DNA of 64,000 bases from Chryseobacterium gleum (GTDB taxonomy: Bacteria > Bacteroidota > Bacteroidia > Flavobacteriales_D > Crocinitomicaceae). Below are positions 43,401-51,773 of the stretch, in pieces. The notes under the pieces were generated by a model that did not search any database, was not told where the DNA came from, and saw nothing but the letters and a program-made list of their open reading frames with translations. A program made the translations under genes and the position numbers. The DNA lies in the NCBI GenBank assembly GCA_945897805.1, contig CAMDFX010000004.1, positions 62,001 to 126,000 of the forward strand, in the 5' to 3' direction. Position 1 is the stretch's first letter; every line of letters begins with the position of its first letter.

Positions 43401-43657
43401 AAATCTTGAATTTCATCTTCCGATTCACCTAGAATCTCGGCTACAAATGCCGCACTAACTTCTTTCTTTAAAAGGGCCCAAACAGCAAATCTTTCTAAAA
43501 GCTTTTGACGTTTGTGAACTGGTTGACGTTCGTCAAAGGCTTCTTCATATAATCCAATCAAACCATCGGGTAACTCAGCGGCATTATCTGGGTGAATGCT
43601 CCCTTTCACAAGGCCATCGTATATGTAGCGTAGATATGTGGGTTCAAGTTGTGCCAT
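40487..43657 (-). CDS. C-terminal half of a STAND-type NTPase (winged helix and repeats)
   Basis: 1056 residues and no P-loop. The first 130 residues (PTYLRYIYDGLVKGSI, LPDGLIGLYEEAF, RFAVWALLKKEVSAAFVAEIL, YQLYHERLKVYLLQR) are the region that directly follows the NTPase domain in STAND proteins. The remainder is a helical-repeat-like array rich in Ile, Asn, Lys and Phe, suited to ligand sensing. The start is preceded by a 29-codon frame (43657-43746) whose stop overlaps it. Placed after the NTPase of 33767-35254, the chain would read ...VVEKA-QLEPTYLRY... Likely a detached half of that protein. Confidence 0.7.
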   Translation of the reverse strand: MAQLEPTYLRYIYDGLVKGSIHPDNAAELPDGLIGLYEEAFDERQPVHKRQKLLERFAVWALLKKEVSAAFVAEILGESEDEIQDFIATYSAWFNSPESGKYQLYHERLKVYLLQRVTSSEIINLNEQLISVLNKSKETEVIEYYVNFGFFHYWIAQIGNPNDQRFKFLILTNDYLDIQLKQLSNYSPIFIGFKLAIQYFSFKRNPIVYELIIKANTIVVNEFDYLKVILKKNATDFNNQEHSQLKNLSNRIGDNELYFQHLIYSLSELILEKSRNDKIFNFIVNEIKDYLESDTIPLDFYIPLISLVILVEFDQNRTDELIFLFDYIYELKLIDYNDVINKNSIWVKFHHESTYLELSENHFRRIFWFKNKVSSRYVSLKFIFEIWDKLSQEQKQLLINNITLSDVSILKKGGVNLGLNAHFIDILIFLHKSNKIELKEIHEIYFQLLNNKKKSNFDICHSAIYFIKSFFFNNLRLKEKRKFMFLFFFRALRIKSSVLFEIIINQIDYDIKIIVESKLKILITKKNDIRIKKIFQLSDSSNSLSINRYFFDSKYVVADLASSVEEALGKIASITAWVVGNVYYLALKNNFDEWTLKMKIEQGNKSNPDLYYTLRELELVELITQFERNNQDNLILDKINKVQFFPHKEVLASQVLLITEGNRHKIIDSIRKIIPKTNETVRNLFNRILISLGLVVKEKDFLKKIRILDYKHGTEVALRNSDLLPFQEMLKTSSNECVKFIFSNYDRIFFDGQVNEMIFSEYFKLLNDKKTDQIIESLFIQSGEITDEFDCYLLRSKLFELDYKNSNSFDLKKWMNRIEEYDNPYWKGIAHSDIISYFLENNDLHLAINYFEKYLSTDSHDNYPKISAWQNIVRYLLRIGNFNLAKTWFNELKDFPNSEFFPSEDEFKLQIFISLKNISNYKKIKEFFNSEKNNLQFKNEINKFQLQSILEFICGEYDLIQFLDNFKLILENWFEFDLTEIFELAIRENNRYEILKVLKNSQIKKKDYFINLLFNKLQKNDFIDHSIYDWMIEMPSLTELYSIIAWSEFLKIKNHE

Positions 43658-43746
43658 TAGAAGTATTTTATAAATTTCTTGTTTTTCAGAACTTTAGATG
43701 GCAATATTTCAATGTCTAAACTATCGAGGAATATTTTTTGTACCAT
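43657..43746 (-). other. 29-codon frame upstream of the repeat protein
   Basis: Minus-strand ATG at 43746 to a TAA that overlaps the next ATG (TAATG), giving possible translational coupling. The peptide (KIFLDSLDIEILPSKVL...) resembles nothing known. It may be a leader peptide or the leftover of a truncated gene. Confidence 0.3.
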
Positions 43747-43900
43747 TTTTAAGATTTAAAATTCAGTTCTTATTTGTTTGAACTCATGGGCTGAATATAT
43801 AAAATCTTTTTTTAAATGCTAGCTAAAAATGAAATTTGCTTTTACTATAAGATTCGAACAAAAAAAGCAGCAAAAATATTTAAAACCAGGATCATGAATC
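43747..43900. other. short intergenic gap
   Basis: Separates the conflict block from the envelope operon. AT-rich; no gene or clear signal. Confidence 0.4.
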
Positions 43901-44410
43901 CTAATGAATCTGAAGCACCTCAGGATAAGGAATTAATGCTTCACACAAAAGGCCACAATAGTCACTTACTATAAAAGAGATCCCAATAATTAAGGCAGCT
44001 GCTACTAGTGAAGAATTGATTTTTTTGTTCTTCAATTCTTCAATTTCGTTCACTTTCGTCATTTGGAAAATAGTCAATAATCCACCAATTATCACTACCA
44101 AGGTGGCCACAATACCTATAAAAGCAAAAAGTCCAAGGTAAGCAAAAGAGGAACCTAATTTTGATAATTCGATTTCTCCACTTGGATTCAACAATCTTAT
44201 TGCATTCACAGCTGGATCTACAATGGAGGAAAGAATCAATGAACCACTTAAAATTACTCCAACTTGAAAAATACTCAACGAAATATTGTCAGTATCATCT
44301 ATTTGATAATTGCGTTTTAAGAAAGTTGTAATAATTCTGTGAAGTAAAAATAAGCCTACAAATCCAATGATATAAGCGATTACTAACTGTAAAATGATAA
44401 TTGTTTTCAT
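43901..44410 (-). CDS. DUF350 (YjfL-type) membrane protein
   Basis: 169 residues, four hydrophobic segments (about 3-25, 47-65, 88-115, 132-152). The GVILSGSLILSS segment fits DUF350, a family of duplicated two-helix units. YjfL-type proteins are encoded beside ATP-grasp amidoligases or transglutaminase-like proteins in peptide-modification systems, and here the adjacent gene is transglutaminase-like. It is the last gene of the six-gene operon, 3 nt after its neighbour. Confidence 0.65.
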   Translation of the reverse strand: MKTIIILQLVIAYIIGFVGLFLLHRIITTFLKRNYQIDDTDNISLSIFQVGVILSGSLILSSIVDPAVNAIRLLNPSGEIELSKLGSSFAYLGLFAFIGIVATLVVIIGGLLTIFQMTKVNEIEELKNKKINSSLVAAALIIGISFIVSDYCGLLCEALIPYPEVLQIH

Positions 44411-44413
44411 GTT

Positions 44414-46042
44414 TTAATTATTATAAAATAAAGTAATATCCCAATTTGACATATTTTGCTGTTCGGGAGAAATCATTCCTAAACGGAATCTTTTAGCTGT
44501 TAATTCAGTTGCATAATGCTTAATTCCATTTATTTCTTTGTAGGATCCTGCACCAACTGGTAAACCAACTCCAACAATACTGTGCCCATAAGTTTCGCTG
44601 ATCCAAATAGAGCATGGAATTCCTAGTTTTTTCAATATGGTAAATGCCATGAGACTTCGGGTGTCACAATCACCTTTTAAATTATGTGCAAATTCATATG
44701 GAGATTGAACGCCTGCTGGAATTTCGGGTAAACAAGGTTTGTTTTCACTATGATAGTCAGCCATGAATTTAGAATTTGAATTTTGTACAGCTGTTTTACA
44801 GTCAAAATCATGGACTAAAAAATAAGGTATTTCCTGAATGAATGTTGTCACCATTTCAGCACTTCTTATTGGAGATAATTTATTCTTTGTAATTTTCAAC
44901 TTAAATAAATCTACTAAACTATCTAACTTACTGGCGTCGTTTGAATTTAATTCAAAGTAAAGCTGAGTATAAAATTCCTCGTTCGAAGTGACTGGGATTT
45001 TTCTTGCAGCTTTAGAATGAAATTCTTGACTATCAAAGAATGATAAATTCGAAGTGTTATAGCTAATACTATAGAATTTTTTATAAAAATCCCACCAATC
45101 AATTTGTTTTTGTGTTGTTAAATCGCTTTGATCTGTTTTCTTCGGAGGAGAAATTTTTATCGTACCATCTTTTTTATTCGTATTTCTTGAATCATCATTT
45201 GATTTTGGTAACCATTTAGTAATTAGAAAAAATGCCAATCCGAACATCAAAAAAGCCAAAAGAATACCCAAACATCCTTTTCTGAAAAATCTATACAATA
45301 AGATTGAGCCTATGATGATTAAACTCGGAAAAAATAACGCAGGAAATTTCCACAAACAGAGAAGGAGCCAACCGAATATTAACCATCTCCAAATTTTATT
45401 GTTACTTAATTTGGAAATAAAAGGTTGCTTAGTCACTTGCGATGCTTGATCTGTTTCATTATTTAAAGACCAAATATTGGTTATTGCAATTTTACTATCA
45501 ATATTTTCATTTTCAACAATCGCTTTTTCCGATACCACCGCTGCAGGGTTTACTATCGCTTTAGGCATGATTTCATGAACTTGAAAGTAAATCGTTCCGC
45601 TAGCTTCTCTTAAACCACCAAACCATTCTTTTCCATTTTCAACTAAAGTAATTTGTTTTAAGATGACCTCATGTAAATTTTCCCTTAACTGATATTGATC
45701 ATTCAACGGAATAATTATGTGTGTCCTTTTCCTTAGAACAGGAAATTGTAATCGAATAGTTCTAATCCAGGGGAATTTTTTTTGCGTTACAGTTTTAGGC
45801 CATCTGTTAACCCATTGACGCGGCCAGAAAAAATTTGAATAAGGCTTTAATTTTTTTCTATACCAACTATTACTTGTCTTAAGCTCCCAAGAGTTGTAAT
45901 AATCTAGTGTTTCAATGTTTGTTATTTTCAGTTGTTCCCACTCAATCGTATTGAATTGATGAAAGGGAAGACTTGCTCTATCATGTGAATGAAAGATACC
46001 AGTAAAATCTCCTTTAAAGTATTTTATTAGTCGATTATCCAT
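44414..46042 (-). CDS. membrane-anchored transglutaminase-like protein
   Basis: 542 residues. N-terminal cytoplasmic or unassigned region (1-200), two to three membrane helices (about 220-285; IWRWLIFGWLLLCLW and ILLAFLMFGLAFFLI), then a C-terminal transglutaminase-like cysteine protease fold with GDCDTRSLMAF (Cys near 452), YGHSIVGVGLP (His near 484) and a later acidic position. Such enzymes cleave or crosslink peptides. Starts on the last base of the OmpA gene stop. Catalytic dyad visible, substrate unknown. Confidence 0.7.
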   Translation of the reverse strand: MDNRLIKYFKGDFTGIFHSHDRASLPFHQFNTIEWEQLKITNIETLDYYNSWELKTSNSWYRKKLKPYSNFFWPRQWVNRWPKTVTQKKFPWIRTIRLQFPVLRKRTHIIIPLNDQYQLRENLHEVILKQITLVENGKEWFGGLREASGTIYFQVHEIMPKAIVNPAAVVSEKAIVENENIDSKIAITNIWSLNNETDQASQVTKQPFISKLSNNKIWRWLIFGWLLLCLWKFPALFFPSLIIIGSILLYRFFRKGCLGILLAFLMFGLAFFLITKWLPKSNDDSRNTNKKDGTIKISPPKKTDQSDLTTQKQIDWWDFYKKFYSISYNTSNLSFFDSQEFHSKAARKIPVTSNEEFYTQLYFELNSNDASKLDSLVDLFKLKITKNKLSPIRSAEMVTTFIQEIPYFLVHDFDCKTAVQNSNSKFMADYHSENKPCLPEIPAGVQSPYEFAHNLKGDCDTRSLMAFTILKKLGIPCSIWISETYGHSIVGVGLPVGAGSYKEINGIKHYATELTAKRFRLGMISPEQQNMSNWDITLFYNN

Positions 46043-47193
46043 TATCTTTCTTTTCTAGTTCTTGTTGTTTTTGTTGAATTTAACGTGGAAAGTTTTACTT
46101 CAACTCGTCTGTTCATAGCTCTACCTTCAGCTGTGTTGTTTTCTGTTACCGGCTGAGATTCACCTTTTCCGGTAGCTTTGACGCGGCTAGGACTCACTCC
46201 GTTTTCAATCAAATATTGTCTAACTTTTTCAGCACGAGCTTTTGATAAAATTCGATTTGCTTCATTGTCTCCATCACTATCAGTATGGCCAATAATTTCA
46301 GCTTCAATGTCTTTGTTCTCCAAAAGATATGAAACTAGTTCATTTAGTTGAGGAACAGAAGATCTTAAAAGTTTTGCTTTATTTTTCTCAAATTGCACAT
46401 TGGGCAAACTAAGCATTTTTACGGTTGTATTCGTTGTTTCATCCACATATGAAACAGTATCAACTTTTGAGTTTTTTTCGATGTATATGGTATCGTGAAT
46501 AACATTTTTAACTGCCCTTTCTTGATTTGTATTTGAATTTCCACAATCTCCAAAAAGGATACATCTGAATAACCATATCAATAGTCCAATCAAAAATAAG
46601 ATACCAAGTAATCCACAACCAGCTTTTTGACAACCACCTGCACTTGCACATCCTGCAGCAGGCATAGAAGGCAAGCAACCGCTTAATTGGCTGCCATCAT
46701 TGATTGAATCAAAAACCTCTATTCCATTTGCATCTAATATCTGTGTTCTTTTTAAGACTACTAAACCACTAATTCTGCCATGATTCGTTCCGTTTACATA
46801 AGTAATAAAACAATCATGTAAATATTTTGGATTAACGTGGTCTAATTTTAAATTATTCCATTCTATTTCTTGCGAATCAACTATTAGAGGATCTTTTTCT
46901 AATCCCATAAATATTAAGTCAGCATTTAATCTCTTGCCATCAATTGCATCCGTTAAGTTGTAGTAATCGACAATAACTCGATCTTCAAAACGGATGAAAG
47001 GAAAGTCAGATTTATTTAAAATAAATTGATTAAATTCTTCTTCTGTAATAACTTCAGCTGCATGTAATTCAAAAGTAGGCTCAAGTCTAATATGGCTTAA
47101 AATACGTTTATGTTCTTTACCAAACTCTTTGTGAGTATGTGTAGAAAATTGAGAGCGTAAAACTCCTTTGTAATATGTTACTATTGTTTTCAA
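46042..47193 (-). CDS. OmpA-domain membrane protein with Cys-rich linker
   Basis: 383 residues. A soluble N-terminal region (1-185), a Cys- and Gly-rich stretch (SGCLPSMPAAGCASAGGC...) leading into a membrane helix (about 197-217), and a C-terminal OmpA peptidoglycan-binding domain (about 265-370: LPNVQFEKNKAKLL, IGHTDSDGDNEANRILSKARA). The N-terminus therefore faces the cytoplasm and the OmpA domain the wall. It overlaps the upstream membrane gene by 4 nt (ATGA). Confidence 0.82.
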   Translation of the reverse strand: MKTIVTYYKGVLRSQFSTHTHKEFGKEHKRILSHIRLEPTFELHAAEVITEEEFNQFILNKSDFPFIRFEDRVIVDYYNLTDAIDGKRLNADLIFMGLEKDPLIVDSQEIEWNNLKLDHVNPKYLHDCFITYVNGTNHGRISGLVVLKRTQILDANGIEVFDSINDGSQLSGCLPSMPAAGCASAGGCQKAGCGLLGILFLIGLLIWLFRCILFGDCGNSNTNQERAVKNVIHDTIYIEKNSKVDTVSYVDETTNTTVKMLSLPNVQFEKNKAKLLRSSVPQLNELVSYLLENKDIEAEIIGHTDSDGDNEANRILSKARAEKVRQYLIENGVSPSRVKATGKGESQPVTENNTAEGRAMNRRVEVKLSTLNSTKTTRTRKER

Positions 47194-48203
47194 GATTCTA
47201 CTTTAGGTTGATTTTTAGTCTGAATTTCTAAGAATTTTACACGCCAATTTTTCCATGAAATATTTTCTCGGTTTATTTCAGCTGGTTTTTGAGTTAAATA
47301 TGGATTGTTTTTATCTAAAAACCCCAAATTTAACTGCTCAGGATTAAATCCTTTGATTTTAAGAATTGTTTTAGAGTTGTTTTTCAAGTCTTGGAAATCA
47401 TTAGTGATCAACGATGCAAAATATTTTTTTACAGCGTCAACATACGAGTTGTTTTGCTTTTTCATAAGTCTAAAAAGCAGAAAGTGGGGTAGTGCAAATA
47501 AAAAGAAAACCAGCAAAGAAATCGCAATAAATGATGGATACTCCATGCCTCGAAGAAATAGTTTGGTCGTGAAATATTCGTGACTTATTTTTTCTTCGTA
47601 CCATCTTATTTTTTCTTCAAATTCCGCATTCCTTGAAGCGTCAAAATGATATCTTTGAAATGTTACTTCGGTTTCTCTGTAAGTTTGTAATGCGTTCTCT
47701 CGTAATTCGTTGTTGTATGATTTGACATCTTCCCAATGAGACAATAAGGTCAAAGGAAAAATAATCACATATGACAAAAGACCTAGGTAAAGTAAACGAA
47801 AGAATAGAGTAAATCCAGGTATTGGTATATTAAAATTCCATTTAAATTTCTTGAATTTATTGGCGAAATATGTTTTGATTTTTGCTATTTTTTCTTTCCA
47901 AGTTGTTTTGATAACCACTTCATTTATTTGTGTGAATATCTTTATTTCTGGTTTTATCAAAATGAGAGAAAATCGCAGGATACTGATTAATATATAAGTT
48001 CCTAAAATTGCTATTAAAGCTGCAATCCAATTATTTCCGGAAACGAATAAACCAATAATAAAGGTTGCGACTAAAGAGAGGATCAAAATAATAGAAAAAG
48101 AAAACAATACAAGCTTTATGCTTGCTTTTTCAGAATTACTCGCTTGTTCATAGCAAGTTGGTTCTAAACCTAGTAATGATATGGCTAAAAAATCAAAAAA
48201 CAC
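47190..48203 (-). CDS. polytopic membrane protein
   Basis: 337 residues with four hydrophobic helices (about 30-55, 58-80, 130-155, 220-245) and a coiled segment between the third and fourth (ENALQTYRETEVTFQRYHF...KIRWYEEKI). The layout is like that of the DUF4407 protein next door, so the two may be diverged relatives forming one complex. No family name assigned. Starts 3 nt after the DUF4407 gene. Confidence 0.55.
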   Translation of the reverse strand: MFFDFLAISLLGLEPTCYEQASNSEKASIKLVLFSFSIILILSLVATFIIGLFVSGNNWIAALIAILGTYILISILRFSLILIKPEIKIFTQINEVVIKTTWKEKIAKIKTYFANKFKKFKWNFNIPIPGFTLFFRLLYLGLLSYVIIFPLTLLSHWEDVKSYNNELRENALQTYRETEVTFQRYHFDASRNAEFEEKIRWYEEKISHEYFTTKLFLRGMEYPSFIAISLLVFFLFALPHFLLFRLMKKQNNSYVDAVKKYFASLITNDFQDLKNNSKTILKIKGFNPEQLNLGFLDKNNPYLTQKPAEINRENISWKNWRVKFLEIQTKNQPKVES

Positions 48204-48206
48204 AAA

Positions 48207-49478
48207 TTAAGCGTTAGGATCTTGATTATCTGTATCAAAGAACTTTGTTGGATTTTGTTTTATTTCTTTCATTTTTTCAATTTCCCATTCTTCAATTATT
48301 TGCTTGTTCAAATTGATTTGCTTTTTCATTTTCTCTTCTCTTTCAGCTTTTGCACTTTCGTAGTCTAAATAGGTGTATTTTTCCATGTGTAAAACACCAT
48401 TTGCACTTTCATAAAGTTTTGTTTCTGAAATTACACCTGCTTCAACCTGTCTCAGTTTGTTGTAGTTTTCAACCATGTAATCGTATGGACCTTTGTTTAA
48501 CATCATTTTAAAAAAGATTGGGCCCATTTCGATGCATAAGAATACACCGAGTATAATCCAAGGAATCCACCCTCCAATTTCATGTGAAATTTGAATCCTT
48601 TTCAAAAGACCATCATATCCGTGGGAACGAGTTTCGTTTTCTTTGTATGCTTTTCTCAAATCATCTGAATTGCGATTTATTTGACCATCTACAAAGTCTA
48701 ATTGCTTTCTCCAAGATTTTACTTCAGCAGATTTTAATTTGATAAACTTGTCTTTTTCTACACGCTTGGTCTCAATGTCTAATTGCATTTTTTTTGCAAC
48801 AGGTCCAAAACCGTATGCTCGTTTATCTTGCATTTCAGTTTGTTGTCGCACGACAAGCTGATCAATGTCAGCATCATAAACCTTCAATTCAGTTTCGTAA
48901 ACTTTCAATTTTTTTTCATATTCACTCTTGTCTTTTTCAAGTTTAGATACTTTTTGCTTAAAGAGAATATCGGTTTGTTGATTTAATTTTTCTGCATATT
49001 CTTTTTGATATGCACTTAGCTCAGAGTCTATTTCAGACTCAAGAATTTTGATTTCTAAAGGAGCAGAAATAGCAAAACCTAATATTAAAGCAATAATAAT
49101 ACGAGGAAGTGCTTGGCCTAATTCCTTAAAAGTCACTTTATCAGTACCGTCACCTTTACCTGTTGAAGATACGATAAAGCGATCTAGATTTAGAATGATT
49201 AATCCCCATACAATTCCAAAAATACAAGATCCAACCAATGAACCCCAACTAAAAGTGTCATGTATAGCATTGTTTTTGGGACCAAAAATTGTATAAAATG
49301 CAAAAGCACCTGAAAAACAAGCTAAAAGACCTGTGCACAGAACAATACCGCCGATTCCAGCGTATTTAACACGATCTTGCATTGGAGACTTGTTTAAGAA
49401 ATGTGCATCTGCTCCTGCACACCACCAAAGCATTTTTGTAATTCTACTAACGCTTTGTATATAATCCGGGTTTTCCAT
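48207..49478 (-). CDS. DUF4407 membrane protein
   Basis: 423 residues, matching DUF4407: MLWWCAGADAHFLNKSP at the start, helices at about 40-62 and 78-100, GLIILNLDRFIVSSTGKGD, a helix with IIIALILGFAISAPLEIKILESEI, a long coiled coil (150-260) and a fourth helix near 285-305. Function of the family is not established; the pattern suggests a membrane scaffold with a cytoplasmic or periplasmic coiled coil. Follows the first gene by 4 nt. Confidence 0.85.
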   Translation of the reverse strand: MENPDYIQSVSRITKMLWWCAGADAHFLNKSPMQDRVKYAGIGGIVLCTGLLACFSGAFAFYTIFGPKNNAIHDTFSWGSLVGSCIFGIVWGLIILNLDRFIVSSTGKGDGTDKVTFKELGQALPRIIIALILGFAISAPLEIKILESEIDSELSAYQKEYAEKLNQQTDILFKQKVSKLEKDKSEYEKKLKVYETELKVYDADIDQLVVRQQTEMQDKRAYGFGPVAKKMQLDIETKRVEKDKFIKLKSAEVKSWRKQLDFVDGQINRNSDDLRKAYKENETRSHGYDGLLKRIQISHEIGGWIPWIILGVFLCIEMGPIFFKMMLNKGPYDYMVENYNKLRQVEAGVISETKLYESANGVLHMEKYTYLDYESAKAEREEKMKKQINLNKQIIEEWEIEKMKEIKQNPTKFFDTDNQDPNA

Positions 49479-49482
49479 ATTT

Positions 49483-49989
49483 TTAATTTATTAAATTTTC
49501 GTGAATTCGTTTATCTAGTTCATGCCAAGGCAAGAATATGGAGCTTGCAGCATTGATTTTAGCTGGACCTCCTATATCTTTTGGTTTTGGAATAGTTATC
49601 ATTTTACAACTTGCAATATTAATTTTTGGTTGTCTTTTTATTGGAAAAATGGTGTCATCAAATTGCACAATAGGCATTTGTTTTCTAAGTGTAACTTGTT
49701 GAACTTTAAGAGGCAAATTGATTATTTGAGGTTTAAGACCAAAAACAAATATTTTTAAGGATGGGTAAAAAACAGAAACTTTTGAATTAAACACACCTTC
49801 CTTCTTAAATAAAAATAAACTCTGCCAAAACCAAAAAGATTTTTTCCTAAATTTCGTGGTATTTGGTACAGCATTATACTTTATAAGTACAAACCAAGTT
49901 CTTGAAAAAGAAAAAGATAGGTTCAAGTCTTGCCCGTGAATTAAATAATTCACAGAGTCACTACCATTAAGAATAATCTTTGAAGACAT
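49483..49989 (-). CDS. unknown protein, first gene of the envelope operon
   Basis: 168 residues, basic, beta-rich, no signal and no known family. Tightly linked to the DUF4407 gene (4-nt gap). Codon and base use match its neighbours. Confidence 0.5.
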   Translation of the reverse strand: MSSKIILNGSDSVNYLIHGQDLNLSFSFSRTWFVLIKYNAVPNTTKFRKKSFWFWQSLFLFKKEGVFNSKVSVFYPSLKIFVFGLKPQIINLPLKVQQVTLRKQMPIVQFDDTIFPIKRQPKINIASCKMITIPKPKDIGGPAKINAASSIFLPWHELDKRIHENLIN

Positions 49990-50145
49990 TGGACGAATAT
50001 ATAAAAAATAATCGAAATTTTACTTGCTCGGTTAAACTTAATCTCAAACAATTATATAGTTGGCTAATTGATTTTTTAAAAGATACCATTTTGAAACCAA
50101 TTAAAAATCATTAGGCGAAATGAAAGCAATTAAAAAAACGAGTCG

Positions 50146-50655
50146 CTATAAAAACGACTCATTTTCACAATAAGGTCTAAATTCTCCAATGTATTTAATA
50201 TGTACAGTTCCTTTTTCCCCTTTTGAAAAATAAAATTTTTCTTGTTGAAAACGAAACAGCTTTATTGCTGAGGCTGGTATATCAGTATTGGTAAAAATAT
50301 AATTATGATTAGGGTCATTGCTTTTGAAATCGATCAAATTTCCAATAGCCCAATCGTCTTTAAACCATTTGTTTTCGATTTTTGAGGTATCGATTTGCCA
50401 ATAATCATAAAGTCTAACGGGATCGTATTTAATGTCATTTGCAAATTCATAATCATAAAAATCAAAAAAGAAAAACGGATACCAAGAGTAATCTGGTTGT
50501 CTTTTTTCGTTGTAAACATAGGTTCGCTCTGGCTTTTTACTTTTAAAATGATCTTTTTTAATTTTAATTCCTTTTCTTCTAATCTCTTCCCTTAATTCGA
50601 CATCCGCAACATAATAGACAAATCGCAGCGGGTTGATTTTTTTTGTTTTTCCCAT
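50146..50655 (-). CDS. unknown protein, possible ADP-ribosyltransferase-like fold
   Basis: 169 residues from the ATG at 50655 (a GTG at 50688 is the alternative). RFVYYVADVELREEIRRKGIKI and a later YIFTNTDIPASAIKLFRF give the spacing seen in KptA/DarT-like and related ART folds (entry strand with His/Tyr, then a xxGI loop). The catalytic residues cannot be matched with confidence, so this is a low-level suggestion. Single gene on the minus strand with 120-160 bp gaps on both sides. Confidence 0.4.
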   Translation of the reverse strand: MGKTKKINPLRFVYYVADVELREEIRRKGIKIKKDHFKSKKPERTYVYNEKRQPDYSWYPFFFFDFYDYEFANDIKYDPVRLYDYWQIDTSKIENKWFKDDWAIGNLIDFKSNDPNHNYIFTNTDIPASAIKLFRFQQEKFYFSKGEKGTVHIKYIGEFRPYCENESFL

Positions 50656-50813
50656 AATTTCAAGGCACGTTTGGTTAATACTATTCACCCTGACAAATAA
50701 ATTGTCAAGTTTTTTAATTAACCGTGCCGAAATTAATGGGCCTGAATGAGTCTAATATATAGAATAAATTTTAATAATTCAAAATATCTCAAAAACTTTT
50801 TTCTGTCTCCAAA

Positions 50814-51050
50814 TCATTTGCCATATTGTTCCTCCCACAACTCCGCACCAGTTCTGCTATCACGTTGTGGCCAGTTTGGGTTGTGATCTGGGCGATTTAT
50901 GAAAAATATTATCGAAATAATGGTATACAACCAAAAGAAAATGGCATATTTTCCGAAGTGACCTTTGAAATACCATCTTAACATAAAAAAAACTAAATAA
51001 ATAACAATAAACCCTTCAAGCACTTTAAACAGGGACCTTAAAAAACTCAT
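50814..51050 (-). CDS. small membrane protein
   Basis: 78 residues with two membrane helices (about 8-28 and 33-52) and a hydrophilic tail with HNPNWPQRDSRTG. No family known. It lies 27 nt after the next upstream gene and is likely co-transcribed with it. Confidence 0.5.
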   Translation of the reverse strand: MSFLRSLFKVLEGFIVIYLVFFMLRWYFKGHFGKYAIFFWLYTIISIIFFINRPDHNPNWPQRDSRTGAELWEEQYGK

Positions 51051-51077
51051 AAAAATTAAATTTTAATTGAACAATAA

Positions 51078-51548
51078 TTAATTGACTTCCATAAAATGAT
51101 TAATTGATTTTATTGACTTTTTTGGATGTCTTAAACTGTAAATTTTTAAATCTTTGAAAGTCACTGAAAATTGATAAACCGTTTCATTCAAATCAGCATT
51201 AGCAGGAGAATCAAAATTACTACTCACATAACCTTCCTCATTCCATTCATAAATAGGAACAAAACGAATTTCAATTACACGCTCACCAATTCTATTATCA
51301 TTACTGAATCCCAAATTAAAATAAACATATTCAGCACTTGTCAAATTAACATCATTATGGATTAATTGATGCAAATATCCCAAAGCTCTTCCCTTGTTCC
51401 ATCTACCAAAAAACACCCCATTATCATGAAGAAAATCTCCAGCATTTCTTATTATTCCAGAAATAAACGCAAGATAAAATTCATTTAAAATTGTCATGTT
51501 GTCTAGTTGTTCTTCGTTAGTAATTCTAATAATATTTACTTTTTCCAT
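51078..51548 (-). CDS. unknown cytoplasmic protein
   Basis: 156 residues from the ATG at 51548. Contains GDFLHDNGVFFGRWNKGRALGYLHQLIHND and a C-terminal beta segment. No recognised domain. Paired with the small membrane gene downstream. Could be a small immunity or regulator protein; no evidence for a role. Confidence 0.45.
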   Translation of the reverse strand: MEKVNIIRITNEEQLDNMTILNEFYLAFISGIIRNAGDFLHDNGVFFGRWNKGRALGYLHQLIHNDVNLTSAEYVYFNLGFSNDNRIGERVIEIRFVPIYEWNEEGYVSSNFDSPANADLNETVYQFSVTFKDLKIYSLRHPKKSIKSINHFMEVN

Positions 51549-51773
51549 ATTTTTAATTTTCTTATTTAATATAAACAAAATAGATTGGTGAACAGCAGTT
51601 TACCTGCCGCTCACAATATTAATTAATGTAAAAATTGAGATGAATTTTTTGAATATATTAAATTAAATTGGATAAAAAAAATATTGGAGAAAATTTTATT
51701 CAATACAAGTTATTTATTTGAAAACTTTAAATTCCAAAAAAATTTAATATATTCAAAAAAAAAACATTTTATT

